Positions 15,001 to 22,112 of a DNA stretch of 64,000 nucleotides are shown here, one piece after another; the stretch's first letter is position 1, and each line of letters starts with the position of its first letter. Origin of the DNA: Rhodopirellula sp. P2. GTDB lineage: Bacteria > Planctomycetota > Planctomycetia > Pirellulales > Pirellulaceae. The stretch covers positions 5,685,001 to 5,749,000 of the forward strand of contig NZ_CP118225.1 of NCBI RefSeq assembly GCF_028768465.1, read 5' to 3'. The notes below the pieces were generated by a model that did not search any database, was not told the origin of the DNA, and was given only the letters and a program-made list of their open reading frames with translations. The translations under genes and the position numbers were made by a program.

Positions 15001-18000
15001 ACGCTTGACGGCGCCGCAACAATTTCATCGGGCGTCAATGGTTCGGCTACGCTGACCATCTCGGGCACTCAATCTGAGATCAACAACACATTGGCGTCGC
15101 TCGCCTATCAGGGCAACGCGAATTACAACGGCAGCGACACTCTGGCCGTCCTGGTAACCGACGCCGGCGGCCTGACCAACACCGACACCGTCGACATCAC
15201 GGTTGACGCAGTGAACGATGCACCGATTTTCGACACCGGTGGGTCAACGACACTCACAACCATCTCCGAGGACGATTTCAACAACGCGGGCAACACCGTT
15301 GCTTCGATCATCGCGAGTGCGGGAGGCGATCGAATCACCGATCCCGACGCCGGGGCGGTCGAGGGGATCGCAATTCGGGCCCACAGCGGTTCGGCGGGAA
15401 CCTGGCAATACCAGCTCGACGGCACGGGAACTTGGGTCGATTTCGGCACGGTCAATCCTAGCAATGCGTTGTTGTTGCGAGCCGAAGACCTTGTCCGCTA
15501 CGTCCCTGATGGTGAAACCGGCGAAGAAGTTTGGATCAGCGTCCGTGCATGGGACCAAACGTCCGGTTCGCCCGGCGACAAAGTGAACTCGAACACCACC
15601 GGTGGTTCAACGTCGATCAGTGATGGCACCAAGTACGCCTACCTGACCGTCACGGATATCAACGACGCACCGATCGTGACAGGCCCCGCAACCGCGACCG
15701 TCGCCGAAAGTGGCTCGCTGTCATTCAATGGATTGGTCGACACGACCGATGTCGATGGCGACGATCTGACCGTCACCCTGACCGCCGATCACGCGTCCAT
15801 CACGCTGACGGTCACCAATGGGCTGACGCTCATCGACAACGACGGCACTGACGGAACGCTGCAGTTCAGCGGATCGACCGCCGATATCAATGCGGCAATC
15901 GATGCGTTGGCTTACGACTCACAGGCTGGCTACAACGGATCCGCGTCGCTCGCGATATTAGTCGATGATGGGAACCTAACCGATTCCACCACGGTCGCCA
16001 TCACCGTCAATCCTGGCCAGACCGTGTTTATCTGGGACGGGGGCGGAACGACCAACGACTGGACCGACGCAGACAACTGGGACCATGATCTTGTCCCCGA
16101 AGCCGACGACATCGTCGTGTTCGATGCGACCAGCACGAAAGCCTCGACCGTCGACGCGGCGTTCGCGGGTGCAATTTCGCAGATCATCGTGACCGCGGAC
16201 TACACGAACACGATCACCCAGGTTCGCGACCTGAACGTGACCGGCGACATGACCTTCCTGGGCACCACTTGGAACGCGAACGGAGCCACTCTCGACGTTG
16301 ATGGTGACTTCACCGTGACAGACCTCCGCAGCGGTGGCGCGGACCTGTTCTTCGGTGGAGACTACACCCAAACCGGCGGCGCGAACAACTTCAGCGGCAC
16401 GTGGATGTTCGATTCGATCGACGCACAAACGATCGACACTTCACGAACCATCGGTTCGGTTGATTTCGCATCCGGTGACACCATCACTTTCGGAAGTGAT
16501 CTGAGCGTATCGGGTGATCTCACTCACTCGTCAGGCAATGTCGACTTTGCTGGGCACGAAGTCAGCTTGAGCGGCACAGGCAGCCAACTCATCGATGCGG
16601 TTGGTTTGACGTTCGACGACTTCGAGTTCAACAACGCGACCGGAACGATCACGATCACCGGCGGCTTGGACATCAACGGCGACCTGACCTACACCAATGT
16701 CGGAACAATCAACGGCGCGGGGATCACCGCATCGGGCAATGTCACCACGACCGATGATGCGATCGCCGGCACCAGCGTTCTGACTCTCGATGGAACGACC
16801 GATCAACAGATCTCGACCGGCGGCGGAACCGGTGAACTTGGCAATCTGGAAATCAACAAGGCTTCCGGCACCGTTCAACTGGTCGACGACATCGAACTGG
16901 GCGGCAACTTCACGCACACCTCCGGCGGCTTTGACGCAGGCGGCAACACAGTCGAATTCCAAGGGCACAACACGACGATCTCCGCAGGATCTGCCACGTT
17001 CGACAACGTGATTCTGAACGGCACCGCCTTTGGTACGCGAGTCATCGTTGGCACCCTGGATGTGGATGGCGACTTCACGTTCCTCAACACGGGCACGCTC
17101 AACGGCGGTCAAATCACGGTCGCCGGCGACATGGTTTTCAGCGATGCGGCCTACAGCGGAACCACCATGATCATCGCCGACGGAACCGGCGATCAAGAAA
17201 TCTTGGCGGGGGTCGCGGGTGCGAAGGTGGAACAACTGACGATCAACAAAGCATCCGGAACGCTCACCTTCGCATCAGACTTGACGATCAGTGCCAGCCT
17301 CACGCATCTCGCGGGCACGGTCACCGATGTCGCACACACAATCATCTTTGGCGACAACTCAGGCACGATCAGCGCCAGTGCAATCCACTTCGCCGATGTG
17401 ATCATCGATTCCAGCAACAACAAAAACATCTCGGGTGTTTTGAATGTGGGCGGAAACCTGACGATCGAGCGAGTCGGAAATCTCAGTGTCGGCGACATCC
17501 GCGTCTCGGGCGACGTCACGTCCAACGACACCTCCATCGGCGGCGACGCAACGTTGACTCTGGTCGGCACCGGCGACCAAACGATCTCCGGGGACGACTT
17601 TGCCAATGGCGATCTGATCATCGACAAAACATCCGGAACAGTCATCCTAAGTGACGCATTGATCCTGGATGGGACCAACCAAGACGTCAACGTGATCGGC
17701 GGCACACTGGACCTGAATGGGCAAACGATCACCACCACCGGTGGCGTGATCATCGATGACGCCACACTAAGGGGTGCCGGAAGAATCACCAACGATCTGT
17801 CGGTTCTCAACGATGGAATCGTTCAGTTAGCAGCCAGTTCCACCAGCGTTTACGAAAAGATCGCGGTGGGCGGCGACCTGAAACTCGGCACGGGCAGCGA
17901 ACTGCAATTGGATGTGGCTGGCATGACCGCTGGCGGATTGCTCAACGATCTATTGACATCGGCCGGAATCAGCGGCACCTGGAGCACCGTCAGTTTGGTC

Positions 18001-21000
18001 AACGACGGAATCGGCTTCACCGTTTACGACGAGTACGACAGTCCCAACGGCGCCGTGGACATTTTCCTGAACTCCAACCCCACCGGCTCGATCGCTGATG
18101 TCAACGTAGCCGAAGATGCACCGGACACGGTGATCGATCTCGACGCCGCCTTCAGCGATCTTGAACATGCCGATAGCGAATTGACCTACAGTCTGATCGG
18201 CTACAGCGACCCGGCCTTCCTCGACTCCGCGTTGATCAACAACGCTGCGGGAACCCTGACGCTGGACTACGCCGCGAACGAACACGGCACCCAACAGATC
18301 ACCGTGCGCGCCACCGATGCGAGAGGCGAATTCACCGATGTGACCTTCGACGTCACAGTGGCCTCAGTCAATGATGCTCCCGTGGCAAACGATGGCACCA
18401 ACACTGCCACCGAAGACGGCGTCCCCGTCGCAGGAACCCTGATCGCGACCGACAACGATCCAGCCGACAATCTGACGTTCACATTGGTTTCGAACACTGC
18501 GGAAGGCGACGTGGTCGTCAACTCCAACGGATCGTACACGTTCGATCCTGGGGCAGACTTTCAAGACCTCGCCACGGGCGAAACTCGCGACGTCACGTTT
18601 GTCTATCGGGCCACCGACGACGGCACCGGAACGCTCAGCGATGACGCCACCGTGACCATCACGGTCACCGGCACCAATGACGCTCCGATCATCACGGACG
18701 GCCCCGACTCGGTCGGCTTGACCGAGACCGATAGCGAATTGACCACGACCGGATCGCTCACAATCAGTGATGCTGATTTGACCGACAACGTGACCGCCGC
18801 AGTCGACACGGTCGCGGTCAGCGGCACGGGTACCGCCAGTGTTCCTGGCACCTTGAACAACTCAACCTTGCTCGGCTTCTTGACTGTCTCGCCCTCCGCC
18901 ATTCTGGATGGAACGGAGACGACCGCCTCGCTGACGTGGAATTTCAACAGCAATGGCGAAGCTTTTGATTTTCTTGCGGACGGCGAGACGCTCGTGTTGA
19001 CCTACACGGTCAGCGCTACGGATGACGATGGCGTCCAACTGAGTGATACCGAAACGGTCACCGTCACAATCACGGGCACCAACGATGGACCAGTCGCTTC
19101 GGACGACCTGGGATCCGCCACCGAATCGGGCGGAATCGGAAACGCTACCTTGGGGTCCGATGCCACTGGCAACGTGCTCATCAACGACAATGACCCGGAC
19201 GTGTCCGACAGTCTATCCGTCATCGGCGTCGCGGCAGGGTCACAAAGCAGTGCCTCCGGACTGGTCGGAATTGAAGTCGCCGGTGCATTCGGTTCCATCG
19301 AAATTGACTCCCTTGGTGCTTACACATTCGTCGTGAACGAAACCCATCCAGCGGTCCAAGCACTTCGCACGACAGGTGAAACACTGCAAGAAGTGTTCAC
19401 TTACACGATCGAAGATTCCAACGGTTCGCTCAGCACGGCGGAAATCACGATCACCATCCATGGTAGCAACGACGCCCCACATGACCTGGACTCGGTCGGC
19501 CTAGCGATCTCAGAAGCGGCCAACAATGGCGACTCCGTGGGAACGATCACCCACAGCGATGTTGACGCGAGTGACTCAGCTACATTCAGTCTGATCGATG
19601 ATGCCAACGGTCGATTCACGATCGACCCCACCACGGGTGAAATCACGGTGGCTGACGCCGCCCAACTCGACTACGAGACCGACACCACTCACACGCTCAC
19701 TGTTCGTGTGACCGACGCCTCCGGGGCAACCTATCAAGAAGACTTCGTCGTCACCATCAGCGATGCCAACGAACACGACGTCACCGTACCCACGGATTCC
19801 GATCCTGCCAGCAATGAGGTGGATGAGAACGAACCTGCTGGCGTGCTCGTTGGTCTCACAGCCGATGCCTTCGATCTGGATGCAACCGACAACACGGTGA
19901 CTTACTCCTTGACCAGCAATCCCGATGGGTTGTTCCAGATTGATCCCAACAGCGGCGAAGTCACCACCGCCGCATCGATCGATCGAGAAACTCACGGTGC
20001 AACCCGTTCGATCACGGTCATGGCATCCAGTTCGGATGGTACCACCGCGACACAGACGTTCGAGATCTCCATCAATGACGTGAACGAATTTGGTGTCTCC
20101 GTTCCAACCGATATCGACACAGACACCAACTCGGTCGATGAAAACGTCGCTGCAGGAACCTCGGTTGGCGTCACAGCCGATGCGTTTGATTTCGACGCAA
20201 CCAACAACACAATCACTTACACCTTGAGCAGCAACCCAGGTGGATTGTTCCAGATTGATCCCAGCACCGGCGAAGTCACGGTCGCGGGTGCACTCGACCG
20301 CGAAACCACGGCCAGCCACGCGATCACAGTCACTGCCACGTCCAGCGATTCATCCTCCGAATCGCAATCCTTCACCATTGTCGTCAACGATGTCAACGAA
20401 TTCGTTGCGATCTCGGGGGGCGATGTGGATGGCAACCTCAATCAAGTCAATGAGAACTCGGCTGCCGGTGTCTCCGTAGGCATCACCGCATTGGCGACAG
20501 ACGCCGACGCGACGAACAACAACATCCAGTACGCCATGGTGGATGACGCTGGGGGCCGCTTCGATGTCGATCTCAACACAGGTATTGTGACCGTTGCCCC
20601 CGGATCGTCGTTGAACTTCGAATCCCAAGCGTTCCACGACATCATCGTCCGCGGCCTCTCGGACGATGGTTCATTCATCGACCAAACCTTCACAGTAGAG
20701 ATCCTCGATGTCAACGAAGCCCCGCTTGCCTTGAATGACGGGTCGTACAGCACCACGATCGGGCAACACAAATTGCTGAACAACCCTTCATTGCTCGCCA
20801 ACGATGTCGATGTTGATTCGGATCCACTGCGAGTCGTGATCATTGCTCATCCGACCAACGGGTCACTGAGCATCGACCTGGATGGACACGTAACTTACAC
20901 ACCGAATTCGGGGTTCTTCGGCACGGACTCGTTTCAGTACCAAGCAAACGACGGATTCCTGTCCAGCAACACAGCCACCGTCAGCATTGATGTCGTCGCG

Positions 21001-21735
21001 GGCAACACCGGCGGTGGCTCCAGTGGAAGCGGTGGCGACCCAGGTGACGGATCAACGGGCAGTGGCGATGGCAGTGGCGATGGCAGCGGCGATGGCAGCG
21101 GTGATGGTGATGGTGATGGCGATGGTGGGAGTGAAGCCCCCAGCGACACGAATGGCAGCAACGATGCAGACGGTTCCACCAGTGGAACGGGCCTGAACGG
21201 CGGCGGTGGTACAAATTCCAGCGACACAACCCAGTCAGGTCGCCACACCCCCGACAATCAAGCTGGAGATGGAAACGGGTCCGATTCCGGCGACGATTCG
21301 ACTGGCAATTCCAACGACAGTCGCAACCAAGGGGTTCTCGCTTCCGCCAATCAGTCCAGCCGATTTGCTCAACGATTCGGATTCGGTAATTCATTGTTCC
21401 ATTACGACATCTTGGCCGGCGGCGACTCACTCCTGGACGACCTGGTTGGCGAGACCGACCTCGACACATTGCTGACGTGGCACCTGTCCGACAACGGTTC
21501 GGTTCGCATCAACGAAACCTACGACAACGAAGACATTCACGTGGGCGCCGTTGGAACCACCTTGGGGCTGGCTTCGATCGGCTATGTCCTCTGGGCCCTC
21601 CGCGGCGGGATGTTCATTGCGACCATGTACGCAGGCATCCCCAGTTGGCGAATGCTCGACCCGGCTTCCTTGTTGTCCGCTTACCGCGGCGCCGACGGAA
21701 CAGCCCAAGACGAAGTGGAAGAAATGCTCGACTAA
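1..21735 (+). CDS. giant multidomain surface/adhesin-like protein (5' end outside window)
   Basis: The frame is open from base 1; the first ATG, at 46, lies inside repeat sequence, so the true start is upstream. Numbering from that ATG (7,229 residues), the domains in order are: about ten 45-residue propeller-type repeats (1-560); cadherin repeats (580-760); LamG-like domains (about 862-1062, 1951-2116, 3126-3336); a CSLREA-like motif, with Ile in place of Cys, leading into a parallel beta-helix (1446-1840); PKD (about 2276-2450); an NHL/SMP-30-type propeller (2479-2719); an SdrD/Cna-B-like domain (4324-4402); a second beta-helix (4482-4819); filamentous repeats (5325-5950); VCBS and cadherin repeats (6112-6980); a Gly/Ser/Asp linker (6985-7095). 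The end has one hydrophobic helix (about 7166-7199) followed by PSWRMLDP. The protein is very acidic and I noticed no cysteine. Role inferred: cell-surface adhesion or glycan binding. Domain family calls are by eye. Confidence 0.93.
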   Translation, partial: WRSDNTADDGSGPAIMGRFYNADATANGTEFLVNTTTSGTQHSAEMVQLDADRILVTYESSDGSGYGIYGKIYNVNGTVEKDEFILNTSTVGNQAQHQVISLDDGGFLVTFTSDDSGTNGRILAARYDNAGNMVGNEFAVSTEAVDYQQLFPSLAQLENGEIVFAWEKTSNYSEATETNDKVFRRHFDVDGTPESDILETETFAQVGNLFPHVTALAGGGHITLWHNYGFEATGGNSAGIIAQIYDEAGDPVGAKFVLNTETATSDLYPAVEALPGGGFVAAWTTTNDGNSYGVMVARYDSSGTLIGSEQLANTFTDSVQQTPDIAVADDGSFVVTYMSAQFDSVANSYEQLFQRFDAAGNKVGVETMVNQNVAGVQYHGEVSYGTDGKFLVAWGDSTGDSSGWGVKARLFNADGTPADDEFVVNTSEYSSQLHPSVVTLSSGKYAVAWQSSGTDGSRYGVYAQILEADGTPSGSEFLLSQITAGDQDSVKLQSLSTGGFAATWIGSGEGQSAAIWGRTFDATGTATSDEFRVSDTSDGWNVAPSLTERADGSLIFAWTTYDREMGSVVQQRVYTQGLVDSTETGAIIGKFTTTDPDAADTHTYEIVASDTNDFEIVEGHLKVKAGAAFDAENDPPRSVTIRVTDSVGNTYDEVFVINPKPTNFAPTDVVLDTNTIAENSDSGTIVGTVTVTDPNAGDSHTFDLSDDADGRFSIDPNTGVITVDDGTQLDFEIASSHDVTVMVTDGGSLVYSEVVTINLTDALDAPTIIIPDDQTTDEDTTLVFSAGNNNQILISDDASDIIRVTIAVDNGTLTLSQTTGLTLVAGANGSGTMTMHGTTSNINDALDGLQYSPLTNVNGVDTLTISTTDETIYQLNIRGDLDGYYTFSASDAGIDSSPTGLNDGSLEGNAFIDSDPVHGDVLSLDGDGDYVLINTLLDEPTDVTLAAWVNLTTADTNGSSIIQISSSLGFRLDNASGQLVAFFDDGSGTQSITFSATVAGTGWRHVAFTFDDAADTAKLYLDGAEVATKTITESINYTGSETRIGGLSPDGYDFHGFMDDVRVYNTALTATDITDLASVPGASSDSDSVDITVNAVNDAPVMSPWTPTYNTTENSSAFMANVSAMLNTSVSDVDAGAVEGIAVYGQSGNAGTLEYSTNGGSSWQTFDSLSETNATLLRATDLFRFTPDGENGGTMTLDYYAWDQTAETAGPGANVTTRGGATAFSTVDDTVTINVTDINDEQTVSTNNGATFFEGSSFNVINSTMLETTDVDNNPAELLYTVTGNPSFGQLMMDGMGTASFTQADINAGRVYYDHDGSEDFSDSFSFSVDDGSGTASTGSFNITLTPVNDNVVTITSDGGGATASINVDETVSFVTQVTVSDGDLPGDTMTYSIIGGTDQNDFAIDASGNLTFVSPPDYENADDSDLDNVYEVTVQVSDGLYTDNQTITVTVLDVQSTTLNVTTTSDVDDTGLGASYTIEELHAVGGGTDGEISLREAIIAANNTLGQDTINFAILDTDSGYTGTAGTDAYWQISLTAALPTITESVILDGTSQTVFGANVNPGTLGEVTEAGTNGQAISDVQRPEIAIVGAAGFSGIVVGADTVTVQGFSMYGFTSDAAIHIEDAALDTVIKSNVFGVAPTGIVDPGAALNNFNHVESVGADNGTLSNNIFAYSKATGFHASNGSDNWTVSGNQFINSGYNYSNGDAIAMNASTGGTIDGNYFTGSSTQAIILSGSSSGISISNNTVVGNAVGPITGSHVQYDAIALRSGTHNISLIHNIIADNYGAGILVNDGAYAIEITENSIDGNGTILSRQGDAASGIVGIDLQGSGDDVNVGTAPYYTANDAGDTDTGGNSLQNFPVITSAVSDGSQITIDGTFNGTANTTFTLEFFDSAEYANGYGQGRTFLGSIEVTTDGSGNATFSTTLTEFVSASDFVTATATNQNTDETSEFSAQFAINGPVYAADNNGHFVFDGDDMITIADTANLTMSATMTMEAWVKPDDSLLARMILNKEGEYEIGIGDNGNLWWAFTNTDPGWAWHDTGVTVSTTEWSHIAVSYNNGTVNSYINGELVESYAGSGTIGDAHPTKNDLVIGGRLNNPTDQYFLGGIDDVRVWNVARTQAEIQANLTAELAGTETGLVGYYKFDSPDEVVVDSSTFGHNSKIGIDGQKPAWTGITLTEDATYTVDASGGVLFNDIDLDGDSLTVTEVEGNSAAVGSVFTLASGATVDLASNGSFTYDPGTAFQYLNDGESATDTFTYTVTDNNGNADTATVTLTIAGSQDAPVADIGGPYVINEGTPFNFSAGGSSDPEGDTLTYNWDLDNDGQYDDFSSFGGGLTWFGLAGLGIDDDGVYTIGVQVDDGNGGIATDSTTLTVNNVAPTLSVTGSATATGGDVYTLNLSAVDPGDDTITQWVVNWGDGNITTHAGNPSSVTHTYANTGVGMTYDITVSAQDEDGQWFEADALVPLYEGSEVVRLDGESGTSVNVFAPSADGITGHAGIVRTADGTYLISGFSTGNVLEYASDGTFIGTFISAGDPNLSNASGMAFGPDGNLYLTSRYDDNVLRYDSDGNFIDVFVPAGTGGLNDPLGLTFDDAGNLYVTSTGATGILRFDGDGNLDASFNSPTVAGAEDITIGPDGYIYVSDISNGIKRLDPTDGSLIDLFIATGANLQSPTGIEFGPDGNLYVADQDADKIRRFDGTTGVYIDDYADGINGPAYLEFEADHTVTILNGNEAGSIDSGFDQFTSEFGGSDTITVTGKNNFNADDRIAIDPDQTYELSVTVSTANSDPAEYHYLGFTSYDSDGLEITGNHVGLYSGSARTTLAVDLVPGATQIVLTDASGWFDGGSSNGRSIAWYGYTNSDGYTYADYTYTRNVQTDLWDAGAISGNVITLREAWAGPELKAGEAVGNATSNGGTFQYPLLSSQPIPESPTTYTATIGGGTITDGGAGNSMFRHGTAYISPLVLANYTDTATELTVSDFTVTATTGTTVYTEGGPAIGIVDADVQITDADDLHTESVTIELTNGKAGDILNVDVVAIEALGISVSGVPAGELTADGTITLTLTSDTPESVTHDDYESALKLITFENTSDNPDVTDRTFTFVQNDGEMDSATENLIVKVHATNDAPVVTIPVGDAVTSYDFEGGTASGVGGGPAITVNAPVTIDSGSGNGGSSGLLFPNDNVNSATHPVSISSIPGVATSGEFSFAADVRFDAGSGDRFWETIFSFGGGANDNNVYLGRVGSTDNLQVTVYDGPAELWNITVTDALDGIEGEWHHYAVTLSSSGQLSLYIDGASAGSVNVGGTPDYSTWDENYIGSSNWTSDKRLQGAIDNIAIFDSVISASDVADLASGMSVAGGTLQYTENDPATVVAPEITLSDVDDTNLESATVSITSGHVTGEDVLEFTNQLGITGSWDSAAGILTLTGTATVEQYQTALRSITYENTSDNPDTSDRTVSWTVNDGSLDSATQTSAIEITVANDAPSIDITGDMTLSSITKYQTDNDGQSVGAMLASAGGDRITDVDASDPEGIAITSLDSGNGTWQYSTDDGGSWTNIGSVSELSALLLRDSDRVRFIPNGTSPTTASIDFQAWDQSSGAEGSKVDISTNGGTTAYSSATETATITVVDINSAPVLDDTQSPSLDTIDEDAGAPSGVVGTPISSLVDFATPAGENDNITDADSGAGLGIAITAVDDSNGSWFYSTDNGSTWNAMGTVSESNARLLADDGSTRLYFQPNADYHGTLTHAITFRAWDQTSGTNGGTADTSTEAGTYLDTFSTTSYSQNNGSLSWSTDWIENDSSGGGATSGDYFVAGGQLNLSEANGGRYIYREANLGAATSATLSFDLTANNLVGGGNFRIQVSSNGGSSWTTLETIAAGNSTGTKSYDISAFTSDHTQIRFIDSDNGGGKEIRVDNVQIAAAFSLSGGSTAFSSDTDTASLVVNAIADTPSVTDTTTNEDTQSSSGLVITRSASDGIEVSHYKISGITDGTLYKSDGVTEIANGSFITIAEGNAGLEFKPNDDFNGTSTFNIQASTSDDDAGLGGTPAIATVTVVPINDAPVLDNSGDLSLTTQLEDAGPPSGAVGTVITSLVQLGSNVSDVDANSQVGIAVTAVDTTNGTWWYTTDGGTTWTAVGAVSDSSALVLNANSNTRVYFESNADYNGTISDAITFRAWDRSVGTNGSLQDASTNGGTSAFSSDTETADLTINNVNDAPTGTDHTVTTLRDQGYAFVASDFGFGDVDGDAFESVVLNTLTDKGTLYLDANNDGVLDAGEAIVANQVVTKASIDAGQLKFQPIAGETSSAYTDFTFSVSDDGGTNDGGVDTDTTPNTMTIDVNNAYRVEGNVLEDVNGDSVLSDAVGVYGATVYLYQDTDDDGVISAGDSFYATTTTDAGGFYSFSSLLDDTYFVIIDSNTITANAGYNGGHDINDVQAEQTYGVAGAASGTGFLSSDGSLFGGRNAGIDDNTASLLTAQHVTRVNVSGTDVANIDSGFSFNAVTNVNDSGQGSLRQFVDNANAISGGNEMRFVPGVAANTTDGNGSDWWTIQLTSLLSTIEDMQTILDGTAYSSADGTTVLNSNAGQIGTGGTVGLGADGILGTGDDVTIAQFERTELEIVGSSSGSRVLVFEGDDAELRDVAIRKSSDGTTTSALLNFSGDNGVLANSLIGTSADGTSYGATGTAGNFVSFSGSANAIVTGNYFGYAGTGVITALGVSDSIDALVSGNEIAGAFQFGISAYSNNMTVAGNLVDGVTSGFGIGTFYGPRTGMIVENNTIRNTTGYGAIVAGYGSVDETIRYNIVHDNTNAIVVRGDGSGFNEAENAVISMNSVYNNTGLGIDNADTDVNDGILDTDQANDGIDHPIITDANLDGTDLSLSGYVGAAANDTDFAIARVEFFLSDGSGEGQTYLGFLTTDASGNFNGTLTVSGVVDTNSIVATATLTGIGTSEFGNEFGVNIAPSLTVPGDQSATEDVSLPISGLSVGDADTNVTSVALTVSNGTLNVTLDGAATISSGVNGSATLTISGTQSEINNTLASLAYQGNANYNGSDTLAVLVTDAGGLTNTDTVDITVDAVNDAPIFDTGGSTTLTTISEDDFNNAGNTVASIIASAGGDRITDPDAGAVEGIAIRAHSGSAGTWQYQLDGTGTWVDFGTVNPSNALLLRAEDLVRYVPDGETGEEVWISVRAWDQTSGSPGDKVNSNTTGGSTSISDGTKYAYLTVTDINDAPIVTGPATATVAESGSLSFNGLVDTTDVDGDDLTVTLTADHASITLTVTNGLTLIDNDGTDGTLQFSGSTADINAAIDALAYDSQAGYNGSASLAILVDDGNLTDSTTVAITVNPGQTVFIWDGGGTTNDWTDADNWDHDLVPEADDIVVFDATSTKASTVDAAFAGAISQIIVTADYTNTITQVRDLNVTGDMTFLGTTWNANGATLDVDGDFTVTDLRSGGADLFFGGDYTQTGGANNFSGTWMFDSIDAQTIDTSRTIGSVDFASGDTITFGSDLSVSGDLTHSSGNVDFAGHEVSLSGTGSQLIDAVGLTFDDFEFNNATGTITITGGLDINGDLTYTNVGTINGAGITASGNVTTTDDAIAGTSVLTLDGTTDQQISTGGGTGELGNLEINKASGTVQLVDDIELGGNFTHTSGGFDAGGNTVEFQGHNTTISAGSATFDNVILNGTAFGTRVIVGTLDVDGDFTFLNTGTLNGGQITVAGDMVFSDAAYSGTTMIIADGTGDQEILAGVAGAKVEQLTINKASGTLTFASDLTISASLTHLAGTVTDVAHTIIFGDNSGTISASAIHFADVIIDSSNNKNISGVLNVGGNLTIERVGNLSVGDIRVSGDVTSNDTSIGGDATLTLVGTGDQTISGDDFANGDLIIDKTSGTVILSDALILDGTNQDVNVIGGTLDLNGQTITTTGGVIIDDATLRGAGRITNDLSVLNDGIVQLAASSTSVYEKIAVGGDLKLGTGSELQLDVAGMTAGGLLNDLLTSAGISGTWSTVSLVNDGIGFTVYDEYDSPNGAVDIFLNSNPTGSIADVNVAEDAPDTVIDLDAAFSDLEHADSELTYSLIGYSDPAFLDSALINNAAGTLTLDYAANEHGTQQITVRATDARGEFTDVTFDVTVASVNDAPVANDGTNTATEDGVPVAGTLIATDNDPADNLTFTLVSNTAEGDVVVNSNGSYTFDPGADFQDLATGETRDVTFVYRATDDGTGTLSDDATVTITVTGTNDAPIITDGPDSVGLTETDSELTTTGSLTISDADLTDNVTAAVDTVAVSGTGTASVPGTLNNSTLLGFLTVSPSAILDGTETTASLTWNFNSNGEAFDFLADGETLVLTYTVSATDDDGVQLSDTETVTVTITGTNDGPVASDDLGSATESGGIGNATLGSDATGNVLINDNDPDVSDSLSVIGVAAGSQSSASGLVGIEVAGAFGSIEIDSLGAYTFVVNETHPAVQALRTTGETLQEVFTYTIEDSNGSLSTAEITITIHGSNDAPHDLDSVGLAISEAANNGDSVGTITHSDVDASDSATFSLIDDANGRFTIDPTTGEITVADAAQLDYETDTTHTLTVRVTDASGATYQEDFVVTISDANEHDVTVPTDSDPASNEVDENEPAGVLVGLTADAFDLDATDNTVTYSLTSNPDGLFQIDPNSGEVTTAASIDRETHGATRSITVMASSSDGTTATQTFEISINDVNEFGVSVPTDIDTDTNSVDENVAAGTSVGVTADAFDFDATNNTITYTLSSNPGGLFQIDPSTGEVTVAGALDRETTASHAITVTATSSDSSSESQSFTIVVNDVNEFVAISGGDVDGNLNQVNENSAAGVSVGITALATDADATNNNIQYAMVDDAGGRFDVDLNTGIVTVAPGSSLNFESQAFHDIIVRGLSDDGSFIDQTFTVEILDVNEAPLALNDGSYSTTIGQHKLLNNPSLLANDVDVDSDPLRVVIIAHPTNGSLSIDLDGHVTYTPNSGFFGTDSFQYQANDGFLSSNTATVSIDVVAGNTGGGSSGSGGDPGDGSTGSGDGSGDGSGDGSGDGDGDGDGGSEAPSDTNGSNDADGSTSGTGLNGGGGTNSSDTTQSGRHTPDNQAGDGNGSDSGDDSTGNSNDSRNQGVLASANQSSRFAQRFGFGNSLFHYDILAGGDSLLDDLVGETDLDTLLTWHLSDNGSVRINETYDNEDIHVGAVGTTLGLASIGYVLWALRGGMFIATMYAGIPSWRMLDPASLLSAYRGADGTAQDEVEEMLD
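11314..11769 (+). other. domain inserted inside a repeat unit of the giant protein
   Basis: About 152 residues, from YLDTF to AAAFSL, interrupt an otherwise regular repeat. The unit before it ends DQTSGTNGGTADTST and its expected continuation (GGSTAFSSDTDTASL) resumes after the insert; the next unit, near 12530-12610, shows the two halves joined. The insert looks like a beta-sandwich (jelly-roll) domain: it contains FRIQVSSNGGSSW and an IRFIDSDNGGGKEIRVDNV stretch, as in CUB-like or carbohydrate-binding domains. Its codons (CTA, ATA, AGT, GCT) look more AT-rich than those of flanking units. Confidence 0.6.
21058..21123 (+). repeat. 12-bp/6-bp in-frame tandem repeat encoding a Gly-Ser-Asp linker
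   Basis: Four 12-bp units of GGCAGYGGYGAT (21058-21105) are followed by three 6-bp units of GGYGAT (21106-21123). They encode (GSGD)4(GD)3. The unit length is a multiple of three, so copy-number change by slippage would keep the frame. The repeat forms part of the flexible linker ahead of the C-terminal membrane segment. Confidence 0.85.
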
Positions 21736-22112
21736 GTAGGTACGCAGGTGTCATTGGGTATGTGAGCCGTTGGCGTTCGCCACGGTTTTCACGCGCAGGC
21801 CAGGCGAACGCCCAAACGGCTCACATGGTTGTGCCCGATCATTCCAGCCGACCTGCTTAGCACCATCCCAGCAGTCGTTACCAAGCGATCAATCCGATCA
21901 CCCGGCTAAATCGCTAACAACCTCAAGACTTTTTCACGCCAGTACAGTTGATCACCACTCATCACCGATGTGACACGTTTCATGGCGAAGACTTATCCAA
22001 AGGGAATTCCTTCTCTGTTTTTCGCGGTCGACGGACCGCGTCTCGTCGCCTGCGTGCGACGGTTCAGTTGGGAATTTGACGTCAACCATCCCTCATTCGA
22101 TCGATCTCTTTT
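21736..22112. other. intergenic region between the giant gene and the GGDEF gene
   Basis: It holds the palindromic element at 21761-21825. The rest shows no open frame that looks coding, no RNA gene and no clear promoter. An in-frame stop at 22077-22079 limits how far upstream the next gene can start. Confidence 0.6.
21761..21825. repeat. long imperfect inverted repeat (REP-like; possible terminator)
   Basis: The left arm 21761-21781 and right arm 21803-21825 pair over 21 bases with a 2-base bulge, around a 21-base spacer. The arms begin TGTGAGCCGTT and end GGCGTTCGCC. It sits 26 bases after the stop of the giant gene. A transcript would fold into a strong hairpin, but there is no U-run, so it may be a dispersed palindromic element as much as a terminator. 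Confidence 0.75.

Noticed and set aside
21058-21123. Possible CRISPR-like array in the giant gene
   Set aside because: Units are 12 or 6 bases, contiguous, in frame and without spacers: an ordinary coding tandem repeat.
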